Shown here: positions 39,283-48,419 of the stretch, piece by piece
Position numbering within the stretch: position 1 is the stretch's first letter
Layout of the letters: every line of letters begins with the position of its first letter
NCBI GenBank assembly: GCA_003210755.1
Contig: QCUL01000004.1
Span: 46,712-110,711, forward strand
Length of the DNA stretch: 64,000 nucleotides
Reading direction: 5' to 3'
DNA from: Synechococcus sp. AG-679-C18
GTDB taxonomy: Bacteria; Cyanobacteriota; Cyanobacteriia; PCC-6307; Cyanobiaceae
The notes under the pieces: model-generated
Databases searched by the model: none
Seen by the model: only the letters and a program-made list of their open reading frames with translations
Told to the model about the DNA's origin: nothing
Translations under genes and position numbers: made by a program

Positions 39283-40287
39283 TCAGATCGGAGCTTCGAG
39301 AGCGATGCCAACCCCTGGCCGCTCTACGGCCTGTTCAATCAAGTCGGCAAGACGGAGTGCTCTTGAAGCCTGCTGACCATCCACCGCGGGGGTTTCTCGC
39401 CCACGAACGCACTGCAAAAAATGTTCAAGCTCGGCATAAAGCGGTTCAATTGAAGTGGTGCTCACCTCTTCAATGAATCCGTCATTTCTGTACAGCAACT
39501 CGCCGTGATCAGCTGAATACCACTCGTGAGCCCGCCGATGGATGTGCAGAGTGTGATTCAGAAAATCAGTTTCCACCAAGCTTCCACGGCAGTGAGCACT
39601 CAGGCTCCTTATTTTGCGATGGCTCATTTTGCTAGCCGTGAGGCTGGCCACCACACCATTGTCGAATCCCAGGGTTGCGTTCACATAATCAATTGGGCCT
39701 TCAGAGCTACGTCCGCCGGCCGCCGACAAATGCACTACAGAGGCGCTGGCCAGTTCCAAGACCAAATCCAAATCGTGAATCATGAGATCAAGCACTACAG
39801 AAACATCATTGGCACGATCTGAATGGGGGCTATGACGTCGGGCTTCAAGTACGACGACTTCCTCATTAGCCACAACCTTGGTGAGCTCACGAAAGGCAGG
39901 ATTGAAGCGCTCGATATGACCTACCTGCAACAGCCGATCGACCCGGCTTGCCGATTCACTCAGAGCAGCTGCCTCCTCCTGGCTGGCAGCAATTGGCTTT
40001 TCGATCAAAACGTGCAACCCAGCTTCTAGACAAGCCATTCCAACGGCATGGTGAAGAAGAGTCGGCACAGCGATACAAACCGCTTCGACCTCGGACAGCA
40101 TCTCGCGATAGTCAGCGAACCACTTGCAATCAAACTGAGCTTTAGCCAACTCTCCACGCTCTGAATCCGGATCGGAAACTCCCACGAGATCCGCATCCTT
40201 GAGAAGACTAAGTACACGGGCGTGATGCCAACCCATGTTCCCGATTCCGATCACTCCGACCTTTACCGGAACCATAGGGTCGGTCAT
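39283..40287 (-). CDS. Gfo/Idh/MocA-family oxidoreductase
   Basis: A 334-residue NAD(P)-dependent sugar oxidoreductase. The Rossmann motif is VGVIGIGNMGWHHARVL, the family Lys-Pro motif is LIEKPIAAS, and the C-terminal alpha/beta domain includes QVGHIERFNPAFREL and DLMIHDLDLVLEL. The GHIERFNPA and MIHDLDLV blocks resemble UDP-GlcNAcA 3-dehydrogenase-like members such as WlbA, so a nucleotide-sugar substrate is plausible. The gene ends 8 bases from the convergent PHK-like gene. Confidence 0.85.
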   Translation of the reverse strand: MTDPMVPVKVGVIGIGNMGWHHARVLSLLKDADLVGVSDPDSERGELAKAQFDCKWFADYREMLSEVEAVCIAVPTLLHHAVGMACLEAGLHVLIEKPIAASQEEAAALSESASRVDRLLQVGHIERFNPAFRELTKVVANEEVVVLEARRHSPHSDRANDVSVVLDLMIHDLDLVLELASASVVHLSAAGGRSSEGPIDYVNATLGFDNGVVASLTASKMSHRKIRSLSAHCRGSLVETDFLNHTLHIHRRAHEWYSADHGELLYRNDGFIEEVSTTSIEPLYAELEHFLQCVRGRETPAVDGQQASRALRLADLIEQAVERPGVGIALEAPI

Positions 40288-40340
40288 CGGATGGAATGCA
40301 GGTCATAAGTGATTATCGGTGATCAACAGCAAGGGGCGCT

Positions 40341-41618
40341 TCAGCTGTCCACAGCTTCAGGAATCACCAGCCTGACCTGAACTATGCGAGGGCCTCTCAT
40401 CGTGATGATTTCAAATTGAAGTCCGTTGTGCCTCAGAGCTTCTCCAGCCGCTGGGATGTGCTGCAACCTCTCCAGCAGGAACCCGGCAAGCGTGTGATGG
40501 TCGGACGCTTCAGGTAGTTCAAGATCCAGTTGTCGATTGAGCTCGAAGATCTCCAAATCGCCAGCCACCAGCCAAGCCCCCTCTTCCCCCTCAATGGCCT
40601 GCAAATCTGGCTCGGCACTCTCAGTCTCTGGCTCATCCCCAACAATCTCGCCAGTTAGGTCAGCTGCCGTGACCAATCCTTCTGTTCCACCGTGTTCATC
40701 AACAACCAGTAACAGCGGATGTCCAGATCGGATAATTGCCAGTAATTCAGCAAGGTTGCTGGTTTCTAGCACCCGTTCTGCAGGGCTTAAGTAAGGCTCT
40801 AAAGCGGAATCTTTTTGAAGTTCGCCGCGCGCGATCGGCTCAGCCAAACGGCGTAAATCGAGAACGCCACGGACATCATCCAGTGACTGGCCAATCACGG
40901 GAAAACGAGCATGACGAGTGTGATGAACAGCCTCCATCAATTCTGCAAATCGAACCTCCACAGGCAAGGTCACCATTCCGGAGCGAGGAACCATGACCTC
41001 CCTCACCTGCATATCTCTCAAAGCGAACACCCCTTCAAGGATGTTCCTTTCATCAGGCCTTAGGCCTGTCACTCCACCACTCTCAACGAGGGTCTCCAAC
41101 TCACCAGCTGTCAGTGCTGGCACCAGGGCATCCCAGCGAGTCTTCAACCCAACAAGACGCAGAAGAAGAGATGCAATCGCATCAAGAACCGACAACAGAG
41201 GTCGTAACACCTGCATGGTTGTCTCTAGTACCGGGGCTAATTGCAATGCAGCAGGCTCAGGTCGGCTTAGCACCAAGGCCCTTGGGAGCAGCCCGGATAG
41301 AAGCGTGGCGAAAATGACTAAAACAAAGAACCAAGCAAGATCCCACCAACGCCCTGCTGGCGTCTCAATCGGCCACCACCGCTGACCAAAACCTTTTGCA
41401 ATCCAGCCGAGGGCTACTAACGACAGAGTTGTTCCGAACTGAGTCATCAGCAAGGCTGTCCTCAGTCGACGCTGGAGGCGTTCAACAGCTGGAGCACCAG
41501 GCAAGCCCTCGTCTCGTAGCTCATGGACTCGGCTCGGACGCAAACGCAGCAAAGACACCTCTGCGGCAGCAAAAAAGGCCGGAAGCACCAAAAGCGCGAT
41601 CAGCAGCAGGTTGCGCAT
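40341..41618 (-). CDS. CNNM/CorC-type membrane protein with CBS domains
   Basis: A 425-residue protein with an N-terminal DUF21/CNNM membrane domain (about residues 1-165, four helices), a CBS pair (about 200-325; MVPRSGMVTLPVEV and VVDEHGGTEGLVTAADL) and a C-terminal CorC/HlyC domain (about 340-420; WLVAGDLEIFELNRQLDLEL). The family is associated with magnesium and other ion homeostasis; older annotations call it haemolysin, which the sequence does not support. Confidence 0.9.
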   Translation of the reverse strand: MRNLLLIALLVLPAFFAAAEVSLLRLRPSRVHELRDEGLPGAPAVERLQRRLRTALLMTQFGTTLSLVALGWIAKGFGQRWWPIETPAGRWWDLAWFFVLVIFATLLSGLLPRALVLSRPEPAALQLAPVLETTMQVLRPLLSVLDAIASLLLRLVGLKTRWDALVPALTAGELETLVESGGVTGLRPDERNILEGVFALRDMQVREVMVPRSGMVTLPVEVRFAELMEAVHHTRHARFPVIGQSLDDVRGVLDLRRLAEPIARGELQKDSALEPYLSPAERVLETSNLAELLAIIRSGHPLLLVVDEHGGTEGLVTAADLTGEIVGDEPETESAEPDLQAIEGEEGAWLVAGDLEIFELNRQLDLELPEASDHHTLAGFLLERLQHIPAAGEALRHNGLQFEIITMRGPRIVQVRLVIPEAVDS

Positions 41619-41632
41619 CGGTAATGAATAAA

Positions 41633-41705
41633 TGGGGGTCCCGAGGATCGAACTCGGCTAAGGCGAATTATGAGTTCGCTGCATTCACCAGATTGCTAGA
41701 CCCCC
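41633..41705 (-). tRNA. tRNA with CAU anticodon (elongator Met or Ile2)
   Basis: A 73-base cloverleaf on the minus strand. The acceptor stem GGGGGTC pairs with GACCCCC, the anticodon stem GCGAA/TTCGC encloses the loop CTCATAA, the T arm contains GTTCGATCC, and the discriminator is A. It lacks the three G-C pairs in the anticodon stem that mark initiator tRNA. The CTCATAA loop also occurs in bacterial and plastid tRNA-Ile2, where lysidine converts the anticodon, so Ile2 is a serious alternative to methionine. Confidence 0.9.
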
Positions 41706-41719
41706 GTACCTTCAGGGAT

Positions 41720-42253
41720 CTACCACAGGGCACGGATAGGTGCTGCGGGTTGATCATCACTTTCAATTGTAAGTCCCACCTGACTCTGCTCGGCCAAACT
41801 GCTTGTAAATCCGTTGGGGATGTCAACGGTGCGCCAAGGGATGGCTGGGCTCTGCTCTTCAAGCAAAACCTGATAGGTGTTTTGCATAGCGGATCCATCC
41901 CAAATAATCGTTTGATCGGGGAATCCAAATCCCATCACCCTGTTGCCCTCCGGCCCAGCAACTGCGATTCCAAGAAGGTCGGTGATTTGGTGCATCACCC
42001 CCACTCCACGCGCAAAGGGGGCGGTCCATGTGTAAAAACGATCTGAAACGATTGACTCCGTGGTGTTTATTCGTCCACAACGGCTGACCTCAACTGGGTC
42101 AAGGAGTTCATCGCTGTCCGAACTTGAACGCGACGGTGCTTCAAGTGTGGTGCTGCAAATTACGGGACTGGCTAAAGCAGGATTGACCTGATTAAGACCC
42201 ACCGGAATCAGGATCATCAGAACACCAAATGGGAGCCTGAGCACAGAGAACAT
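41720..42253 (-). CDS. Conserved cyanobacterial secreted protein
   Basis: A 177-residue protein from ATG 42253, with a signal peptide (about residues 1-28, ending ALAS). The mature part has [17 protein letters not shown], a [18 protein letters not shown] block and [19 protein letters not shown] recognise the pattern as conserved in marine Synechococcus but do not know a function. Two cysteines near residues 33 and 59 may form a disulfide. A longer start at 42322 would overlap the divergent pyrE start. Confidence 0.65.
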   Translation of the reverse strand: MFSVLRLPFGVLMILIPVGLNQVNPALASPVICSTTLEAPSRSSSDSDELLDPVEVSRCGRINTTESIVSDRFYTWTAPFARGVGVMHQITDLLGIAVAGPEGNRVMGFGFPDQTIIWDGSAMQNTYQVLLEEQSPAIPWRTVDIPNGFTSSLAEQSQVGLTIESDDQPAAPIRALW

Positions 42254-42301
42254 CACCACTGCGCGCAAAATAGGCACAGGATCCGCTGCGCACCAGCCCA
42301 G

Positions 42302-42871
42302 ATGTCTCAACGTTCTGATCACGACCCTCTGCTGAAGCGGCTAGCAAAAGAGGCTTATCGCCACGGCAGCTTCACCCTTGCCTCTGGTCGTAGCAGTGAT
42401 CATTATGTCAACTGCAAGCCGATCAGCTTGAGCGGCTCAGGACTTGCCCTGCTCTGCCCAGCGCTTTTACATCTAGTGGAAAGGGATGCTGTAGCCGTAG
42501 GCGGACTGACTTTGGGGGCCGACCCTCTCGTAAGCGGAGTTGCCCTTACTGCCGCCCAAGAAGGTCGCTCGCTCGATGCACTGATAGTGCGCAAGCAAGC
42601 CAAAGGACATGGAACAGGATCCTGGCTGGAGGGTCCATTACCTGACCAAGGTGCTCTGGTGACCGTTCTTGAGGATGTTGTCACCACTGGAGGTTCGTCA
42701 ATCAAGGCTGTGGAACAACTCCGCAATGCGGGGTACATCGTGCATCGAGTGGTGACGATTGTTGATCGTGAAGAAGGAGGGGCCGCAGCAATGCAGGCCG
42801 CAGGCCTTGAATTGCGCAGCCTTTACCGTTTGCAGGATGTAGCCGCCCACTCCCGTGAGCTTCAAAGATGA
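42302..42871 (+). CDS. pyrE: Orotate phosphoribosyltransferase
   Basis: Joins orotate and PRPP to make OMP in pyrimidine synthesis. The PRPP-binding motif [19 protein letters not shown] is intact, and the N-terminal [17 protein letters not shown] matches PyrE. 189 residues is typical. The stop overlaps the start of the next gene (ATGA, 42868-42871). Confidence 0.96.
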   Translation: MSQRSDHDPLLKRLAKEAYRHGSFTLASGRSSDHYVNCKPISLSGSGLALLCPALLHLVERDAVAVGGLTLGADPLVSGVALTAAQEGRSLDALIVRKQAKGHGTGSWLEGPLPDQGALVTVLEDVVTTGGSSIKAVEQLRNAGYIVHRVVTIVDREEGGAAAMQAAGLELRSLYRLQDVAAHSRELQR

Positions 42872-43722
42872 GCAGGCTCCTATGGGATCAATGTTTCCCA
42901 GTACTGAGACTTGAGGGGAGTGGCAGTCGTTCTTTCCTGCATGGTCAGACCAGCGCAGACATCCAACAGGCTGAAACAGGCATTCCCATTCCGGCCTGTT
43001 GGCTTGATGCCACTGGAAGAGTGCAGGCTCTGCTTGAAATCCGATTGGATCTTTCAGGCGCTGATGTACTCGTCCTGGCCGGTGCTATTGACGACGTCAG
43101 CGCAGGTTTTGATCGCGTGATCTTTCCTGCAGACCGACTCCGGCTACGAGGAGCCAGACAACAGAGAAGGCAAGAGCTCCTGGTCAGGGGACAACCAACC
43201 GAGCCAGTCAACGTGGTTTGGGCAAATGATGACCAGGGCTCAGGCCATCAATTTTCTGAGTATGAGGCCGGCAACAAAGGCCAACTTGATCATTGGCGCC
43301 TGAGACAGGGTTGGCCTCTAAGCCCTGCTGAACTAGACGGAACAACCAATCCATTTGAGCTTGGCCTCGCTCCTTGGGTGAGCCTCAATAAGGGTTGTTA
43401 TTTAGGGCAAGAGACAGTGGCGAAGTTGGCTTCAAGAGGGGAAGTCAAGCAACAGCTCCGAAGTTGGAGTTCCACATTTGGCTCCGATCTAAAGCAAGCT
43501 CCGCAACAAGGCACAATTCTTCGCTGCAAAGGAGAGCGCGCCGGTGTCATTACCTCCGCTCTTCAGATTGAAACTCTTGATGGAGCGGCTCAGGAATGGG
43601 TTGGACTCGCTCTAGTGCGACGGAAATCACTCTCGGAACCAGAACTCAACATTGAGAGTGAACACCAGTCGATTCAGCTGTTCAAACCGCTTGGCTTTTC
43701 GGAACCACCCACTCGAGATTGA
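42868..43722 (+). CDS. ygfZ: YgfZ-type folate-binding protein
   Basis: A 284-residue protein of the GcvT-like family. The YgfZ signature K-G-C-Y-x-G-Q-E is present in [20 protein letters not shown] at about residues 170-190, and [10 protein letters not shown] is at the N-terminus. YgfZ proteins bind tetrahydrofolate and support Fe-S cluster enzymes. Coupled to pyrE by a 4-base overlap. The last 49 bases overlap the convergent nuclease gene. Confidence 0.9.
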   Translation: MSRLLWDQCFPVLRLEGSGSRSFLHGQTSADIQQAETGIPIPACWLDATGRVQALLEIRLDLSGADVLVLAGAIDDVSAGFDRVIFPADRLRLRGARQQRRQELLVRGQPTEPVNVVWANDDQGSGHQFSEYEAGNKGQLDHWRLRQGWPLSPAELDGTTNPFELGLAPWVSLNKGCYLGQETVAKLASRGEVKQQLRSWSSTFGSDLKQAPQQGTILRCKGERAGVITSALQIETLDGAAQEWVGLALVRRKSLSEPELNIESEHQSIQLFKPLGFSEPPTRD

Positions 43723-45206
43723 GTCAGTGACTGATCACCACTCAACAACCAATCGGCAACCGCCCAGGTTGCTAATCCATCATCTCGGTTGTAAGTCAGG
43801 ATCCAACGCAAGGCATGGCTCGATCCCCGAGAGGCAACGCCATTTCCTCTCCACTGACGCCACCACAGCAGTGCCCTGGCTCCGTCAACCCCAGGCTGCC
43901 CCCATTTAAATCCTCTCCAACCAGCGACAGCCTTAAGTCCATAGCTGCTTAGAGGCAGCTGCCAATGGGCCCTCAAGCGTGCATGAACATCAATCAACCG
44001 CGCCTCAAGAACTTGTTGTTCCATCGCTGATGCCCCTTGGCGTTTGGCCATGCGCAGCAGAGCAAGGGACTCGGTTTCGCCGTAATGAAGGATCAGCCAA
44101 TCAGGATAAGTGGCGAGAAATCGCTGCAGCCTTTGCCAACACCGCCTCTCACCATGTTCTTGAAGGACCAACAGCGGGTGATATGTGGCACCAGTCAAAT
44201 CCCAGCCATTGAGGCTGTCGTTAGGAAGGCGAACAAATCCATGCAAAAAATCATCACGCGCATCGGGATCAGATTCGATGTCATAGAGCAACACCCCTGG
44301 AGCATTCACCAATTCAGGTAAAGCAGGCAGAACATCGAGGCGCTTAACAACGCCGTCACGCTGGACACGGGCCTGAGCCACCAAAGGGGCTGCCATCGCT
44401 GCATGCTGATCGCCGAAGCGCTTGAGTTGCCCACCAAGATCATCTGGGTTGGCTGCCGCCAAGGCATGGAGACTATTGACCCCAATTTCTTGGAGCATCT
44501 CCCGTCTTTTGGCACCAATTCCGCTGACTTCACTTAGGTGTCCTTCTTCCGAAGCAACGTCATTGCACAGGCCCCGCCAACTGCACAGCGTGCACTTGCG
44601 CCGATCGGCAACGAGAGGAGGCGGATCGGTTTTTTTTAAGTCAGCCGACAATCTCAGAAGAGATTCATCGAGCTGCCGATTCAGACTGACGCCAAGAGGC
44701 AGACGCTCAAGCTCCAAGCGTCGTCCAGAACCAGCCACCGCAAGACCTTCCAGCACAGGCCCGCACTGGAATTCAGCCAAAAGGCGTCCAGCCAAGGCAA
44801 GTTGCATGCGGTGTTCTCGGGTCAATCTGCGTCCTTGCCGAGCGATCACAGGGCGATAGGCAAAGTCACCCCATCGACTCGATCCTTTGACCCTCTGCAG
44901 GAGCGGCGGATGAGCTTCTAACGAAGCACCATTGAGGACTGATCCATCGAAGACAAGACCACGCAATCTCACCCCCACCACACCTGCATCACCAAGCGCA
45001 CAGGCCGCTTCTCCATGGCCAGGTTTTCCAGGCAGCAAAGCCACGAAGCTGCGCTGTTGATCATCCAGCTGCAGCGTTCGATGAGCGGTGTAGAGCCGAC
45101 GATTTGGATTGGCATGGCGATCCAGCCAAGCCCTGCGTCTGCAGCGCACCCAGCTCCGCAGCAACCTGTCCGTGAGCGGCTTGTCAGCGGGAGGGGTGGC
45201 ACCCAT
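43674..45206 (-). CDS. TM0106-family RecB-like nuclease with RNase H-fold domain
   Basis: A 510-residue protein. The N-terminal half is RecB/Cas4-like: an RSWVRCRRRAWLDRH start, a nuclease region near residues 60-160, and a cysteine cluster KCTLCSWRGLCND that could hold an Fe-S cluster. A helix-hairpin-helix region follows (VSGIGAKRREMLQEIGVNSL). The C-terminal half has an RNase H-like exonuclease domain (LLYDIESDPDARDDFLHG; LILHYGETESLALL; ILTYNRDDGLATWAVADWL). This is the TM0106 fusion seen in cyanobacteria. The role is probably DNA repair, which is inferred. Confidence 0.82.
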   Translation of the reverse strand: MGATPPADKPLTDRLLRSWVRCRRRAWLDRHANPNRRLYTAHRTLQLDDQQRSFVALLPGKPGHGEAACALGDAGVVGVRLRGLVFDGSVLNGASLEAHPPLLQRVKGSSRWGDFAYRPVIARQGRRLTREHRMQLALAGRLLAEFQCGPVLEGLAVAGSGRRLELERLPLGVSLNRQLDESLLRLSADLKKTDPPPLVADRRKCTLCSWRGLCNDVASEEGHLSEVSGIGAKRREMLQEIGVNSLHALAAANPDDLGGQLKRFGDQHAAMAAPLVAQARVQRDGVVKRLDVLPALPELVNAPGVLLYDIESDPDARDDFLHGFVRLPNDSLNGWDLTGATYHPLLVLQEHGERRCWQRLQRFLATYPDWLILHYGETESLALLRMAKRQGASAMEQQVLEARLIDVHARLRAHWQLPLSSYGLKAVAGWRGFKWGQPGVDGARALLWWRQWRGNGVASRGSSHALRWILTYNRDDGLATWAVADWLLSGDQSLTQSRVGGSEKPSGLNS

Positions 45207-45240
45207 TAACCGACGTTAAGGCTGCCAGCTGCTAGATCCT

Positions 45241-46722
45241 GTGAATCGACAGCGACTCATGGTGTCTTCCCCGCTCCCACTAGATGCGTCCCCGATCCGC
45301 TTTGGTACGGATGGTTGGCGAGGCATTTTGGGTGTTGACATCACCATTGACCGGTTGCTTCCAGTCGCCGTGGCTGCCGCCCAGGAGCTAGCCCATCAGG
45401 CGCCTAAAAGCCTGAATAGCCGCACTGTGGTAATTGGCTATGACCGGCGTTTCCTCGCCCCCGAACTCGCTGAAGCCGTTGCCGCAGCAGTCCGAGGCTG
45501 CGACCTAGAACCGCTCCTTACCGATACAGCAGTACCCACGCCAGCTTGCAGCTGGGCTGTGGTGGAGAGGCAAGCACTTGGAGCTCTCGTGATCACGGCT
45601 AGCCATAACCCTCCTGAATGGCTTGGCCTAAAAATCAAAGGGCCTTTTGGTGGATCGGTGGAAGGAAGCTTCACAGCAGCGGTGGAACAACGGTTAGCGG
45701 CTGGCGGCATCACAGTGCCGGTAAAGGGGGATTGCAAACGTTTCGAGTGCCGTGAGGAGCATCTCGCAGGCTTACGTTCAAAGTTGGATCTCAAGTCATT
45801 GACCCGCGGCCTGCGATCAATGGGTTTACGTGTGATTGTGGATCCCATGCACGGATCGGCAGCCGGTTGTGTCGCAGACCTCTTAGGGCCAGAAGCAAAG
45901 GGGCTGACCACGGAGATACGAACCAACCGCGATCCCTTGTTCGGGGGATGTGCGCCCGAACCACTGGCTCCTCATCTGAAGGATCTGATTGCAGCACTGA
46001 AAGCCTCAACAGCCGCTGGTCAAGCCGCTGTGGGACTGGTGTTTGACGGCGACGGCGACCGAATTGCTGCTGTCGACGAGAACGGACGTTTTTGCAGCAC
46101 CCAGCAATTAATGCCGCTGCTTATCGACCACTTGGCAAGGGCCAGGAATCTTCCAGGTTCTGTGGTTAAAACGGTGAGTGGCTCCGATTTAATGCGGCTT
46201 GTTGCAGAAGATCTCGGGCGTGAGGTGCTCGAACTTCCCGTGGGCTTCAAATACATCGCTGCCGAAATGCTGGCCGGGGAGGTCCTGATTGGTGGCGAGG
46301 AGTCCGGCGGTGTGGGATTCGGCATGCATCTTCCTGAACGTGACGCCCTCTTTGCCGCCATGCTCGTGCTGGAAGCATTGGTGGAAGGTGGGCTTCCGCT
46401 AGGCGCTCGCATGAATTCGCTGCAACAGCGCTGCGGCGGTGAGGCCCATTACGACCGCTTGGATTTGCGCCTTGCCGACATGGACACCCGCCGCAGACTG
46501 GAAGCCCTTCTGGCGGACAAGCCTCCTAAGGATGTGGCCGGCAGCGCTGTACTCGAGGTGGTGACCACTGACGGAGTCAAGCTGAGACTTGGCCCAAGCC
46601 ATTGGCTGATGCTTCGCTTCTCTGGAACCGAGCCCTTGCTCCGTGTTTATTGCGAAGCTCCGAGCCAGTCTCGGGTCGTTGAAGTCCTGAGCTGGGCCCG
46701 CAACTTTGCAACAACGGTATGA
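45241..46722 (+). CDS. Phosphohexomutase (phosphoglucomutase/phosphomannomutase family)
   Basis: A 493-residue alpha-D-phosphohexomutase. Motifs: the active Ser in LVITASHNPPEWLGLKIKG, the metal loop VFDGDGDRIAAVD, the sugar-binding loop GGEESGGVGFG, and the phosphate-binding RFSGTEPLLRVY. It interconverts hexose-1- and hexose-6-phosphates; whether it prefers glucose, mannose or glucosamine cannot be told. The start is GTG 45241 or ATG 45259. The stop overlaps rdgB by 4 bases. Confidence 0.92.
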   Translation: MNRQRLMVSSPLPLDASPIRFGTDGWRGILGVDITIDRLLPVAVAAAQELAHQAPKSLNSRTVVIGYDRRFLAPELAEAVAAAVRGCDLEPLLTDTAVPTPACSWAVVERQALGALVITASHNPPEWLGLKIKGPFGGSVEGSFTAAVEQRLAAGGITVPVKGDCKRFECREEHLAGLRSKLDLKSLTRGLRSMGLRVIVDPMHGSAAGCVADLLGPEAKGLTTEIRTNRDPLFGGCAPEPLAPHLKDLIAALKASTAAGQAAVGLVFDGDGDRIAAVDENGRFCSTQQLMPLLIDHLARARNLPGSVVKTVSGSDLMRLVAEDLGREVLELPVGFKYIAAEMLAGEVLIGGEESGGVGFGMHLPERDALFAAMLVLEALVEGGLPLGARMNSLQQRCGGEAHYDRLDLRLADMDTRRRLEALLADKPPKDVAGSAVLEVVTTDGVKLRLGPSHWLMLRFSGTEPLLRVYCEAPSQSRVVEVLSWARNFATTV

Positions 46723-47339
46723 GCGAACGCGTCTTGGTGATTGCTAGCGGCAATGCAGGCAAAATTCGAGAGTTTTCAAGCCTGCTTCAAAATTTGCCGG
46801 TACGAATTGAGCCTCAACCGGTTGGGATTCAAGTTGAAGAAAGCGGCAACACCTTCCGAGACAATGCGCTCCTCAAAGCACAGGCCGTTGCTAAAGCAAC
46901 AGGCCACTGGGCCCTTGCAGATGATTCCGGTCTCTGCGTTGATGCCCTTGCCGGCGCCCCAGGGGTCTTTTCAGCGCGCTACGCAGACTCTGATCTCGAG
47001 CGAATCCAACGACTTTTGCGTGAATTAGGTGACTGCACTAACCGAAACGCCCGCTTTAGCGCTGCTCTTTGCATTGCAGCTCCAGACGGAAGCACACTTG
47101 CAGAAGTTGAGGGGCACTGCGAAGGATTGATCACCTTTTGCACGCGAGGGGATCAAGGCTTCGGTTACGACCCTGTGTTTGAAGTCAAAAACAGTGGGCT
47201 CACCTTTGCTGAAATGAGCCTGGAGAACAAAAAAAAACATGGCCATCGAGGGCGTGCCTTTGCTCTTCTAAAGCCAGAGCTGGAGAAACTTCTCGGCTAC
47301 AACTCTGATAAAGATGCAGGCAAGATTGCCAATCACTGA
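46719..47339 (+). CDS. rdgB: XTP/dITP diphosphatase
   Basis: A house-cleaning enzyme that hydrolyses dITP and XTP. The Ham1-family blocks VIASGNAGKIREF, ALADDSGLCVDALAGAPGV, SARYADSDLERI and DQGFGYDPVFEV are present. Coupled to the mutase by ATGA. It is the last clearly housekeeping gene before the accessory region. Confidence 0.95.
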   Translation: MSERVLVIASGNAGKIREFSSLLQNLPVRIEPQPVGIQVEESGNTFRDNALLKAQAVAKATGHWALADDSGLCVDALAGAPGVFSARYADSDLERIQRLLRELGDCTNRNARFSAALCIAAPDGSTLAEVEGHCEGLITFCTRGDQGFGYDPVFEVKNSGLTFAEMSLENKKKHGHRGRAFALLKPELEKLLGYNSDKDAGKIANH

Positions 47340-47381
47340 CAGAACAACCCTGTACGGTGCCCCTTGCTACTGACGAGGTCT

Positions 47382-48419
47382 ATGGCCATCGCCATGACCA
47401 CGGGTTACAGCGCGCAAACCGAAGGCGCACGCCTATGCATCGATGCCGCCTCGGACTGGGCCCTGACTTGTGTTGACCAATTAACCAACGACTCCATCCA
47501 CGTACTCATGGATTACGGGGCTGCAGATGGAGGCACCGCTGTCAATCTTTGGTCCCAGCTGTTGGATCGCCTGCACAAACGGCAACCCAAGGCCCATCTC
47601 ACACTGATCGGCAATGATCTTCCGAGCAATGACAATGTTGCCTTGGCTGAAAACATTGCCAAGCAGCTTGGCCGCCCCCCTAAACCAACGGTGCTTGTGA
47701 GTGCTCGCAGCTTTTACGAGCCCTTGGTCGCTCCTGAAACCGTGAGTTTCGGTTTTTCAGCAACGGCCATGCACTGGTTGAGTGAGTCCCCTGGACCACT
47801 CAATACCCATACCCACGTACTCGCCTCTGGCGACAAAGAGGCTCTACAACGATTCACGGCACAAGCCATGAAGGATTGGGCCAGCATCCTCGAACTCCGG
47901 AGCATCGAGCTCGCCGTGGGAGGCCGTCTTTTAACCGTGAACTTGTCTCGCGACACAGAAGGTAAGTACCTGGGTCACAACGGCGGGGCAACTCGCAATG
48001 TTCATGATCAGCTTCATCAAATCTGGCGCAGCCTTGCTGACGAGGAGGTCATTAGCGAAGAGGTCTATCGCAGTGGCACGATCCTGAACTTCTACAAATC
48101 TCCAGATGAGTTCATGGCTCCCCTGAAGGACAAGACCTCGGCGGCCTATCTCAACGGACTCAGGCTCGTTGACGAGCGGACTGTTTACGTGCCCTGCCCC
48201 TATCGCAAGCGCTGGAATGAAGATGCTGACACCGCCTCTTTCGCTGAGGGATTGATGGCGACGATACGAAGCTGGAGCCGACACAGTTTTGCTTCAGTCG
48301 CAGGTGATGAGACCGCCGATCTTGTCTATGAGCGCCTGAAACAGCGAATCGCCGCCTCTCCAGAGGAGTGGAGTCTGGATTATGTGGAGCACCACCAGAT
48401 CATGGAGCGAGTGGCCTGA
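47382..48419 (+). CDS. SABATH-type SAM-dependent methyltransferase
   Basis: A 345-residue protein from ATG 47382, with a GAGG ribosome-binding site 4 bases upstream. The SAM-binding start MDYGAADGGTAVNLW (Asp about 44) corresponds to the SABATH D(L/Y)GCSSGPNT. LIGNDLPSND (about 76-84) matches SABATH LNDLPGNDFN. SFGFSATAMHWLSESP (His 131, Trp 132) matches the substrate-carboxylate residues of the LHWLS motif. Known members methylate carboxylates (salicylate, indole acetate) or ring nitrogens (xanthosine, caffeine pathway). The substrate here is unknown. The stop overlaps the next start (TGATG). It heads a four-gene operon. Confidence 0.82.
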   Translation: MAIAMTTGYSAQTEGARLCIDAASDWALTCVDQLTNDSIHVLMDYGAADGGTAVNLWSQLLDRLHKRQPKAHLTLIGNDLPSNDNVALAENIAKQLGRPPKPTVLVSARSFYEPLVAPETVSFGFSATAMHWLSESPGPLNTHTHVLASGDKEALQRFTAQAMKDWASILELRSIELAVGGRLLTVNLSRDTEGKYLGHNGGATRNVHDQLHQIWRSLADEEVISEEVYRSGTILNFYKSPDEFMAPLKDKTSAAYLNGLRLVDERTVYVPCPYRKRWNEDADTASFAEGLMATIRSWSRHSFASVAGDETADLVYERLKQRIAASPEEWSLDYVEHHQIMERVA

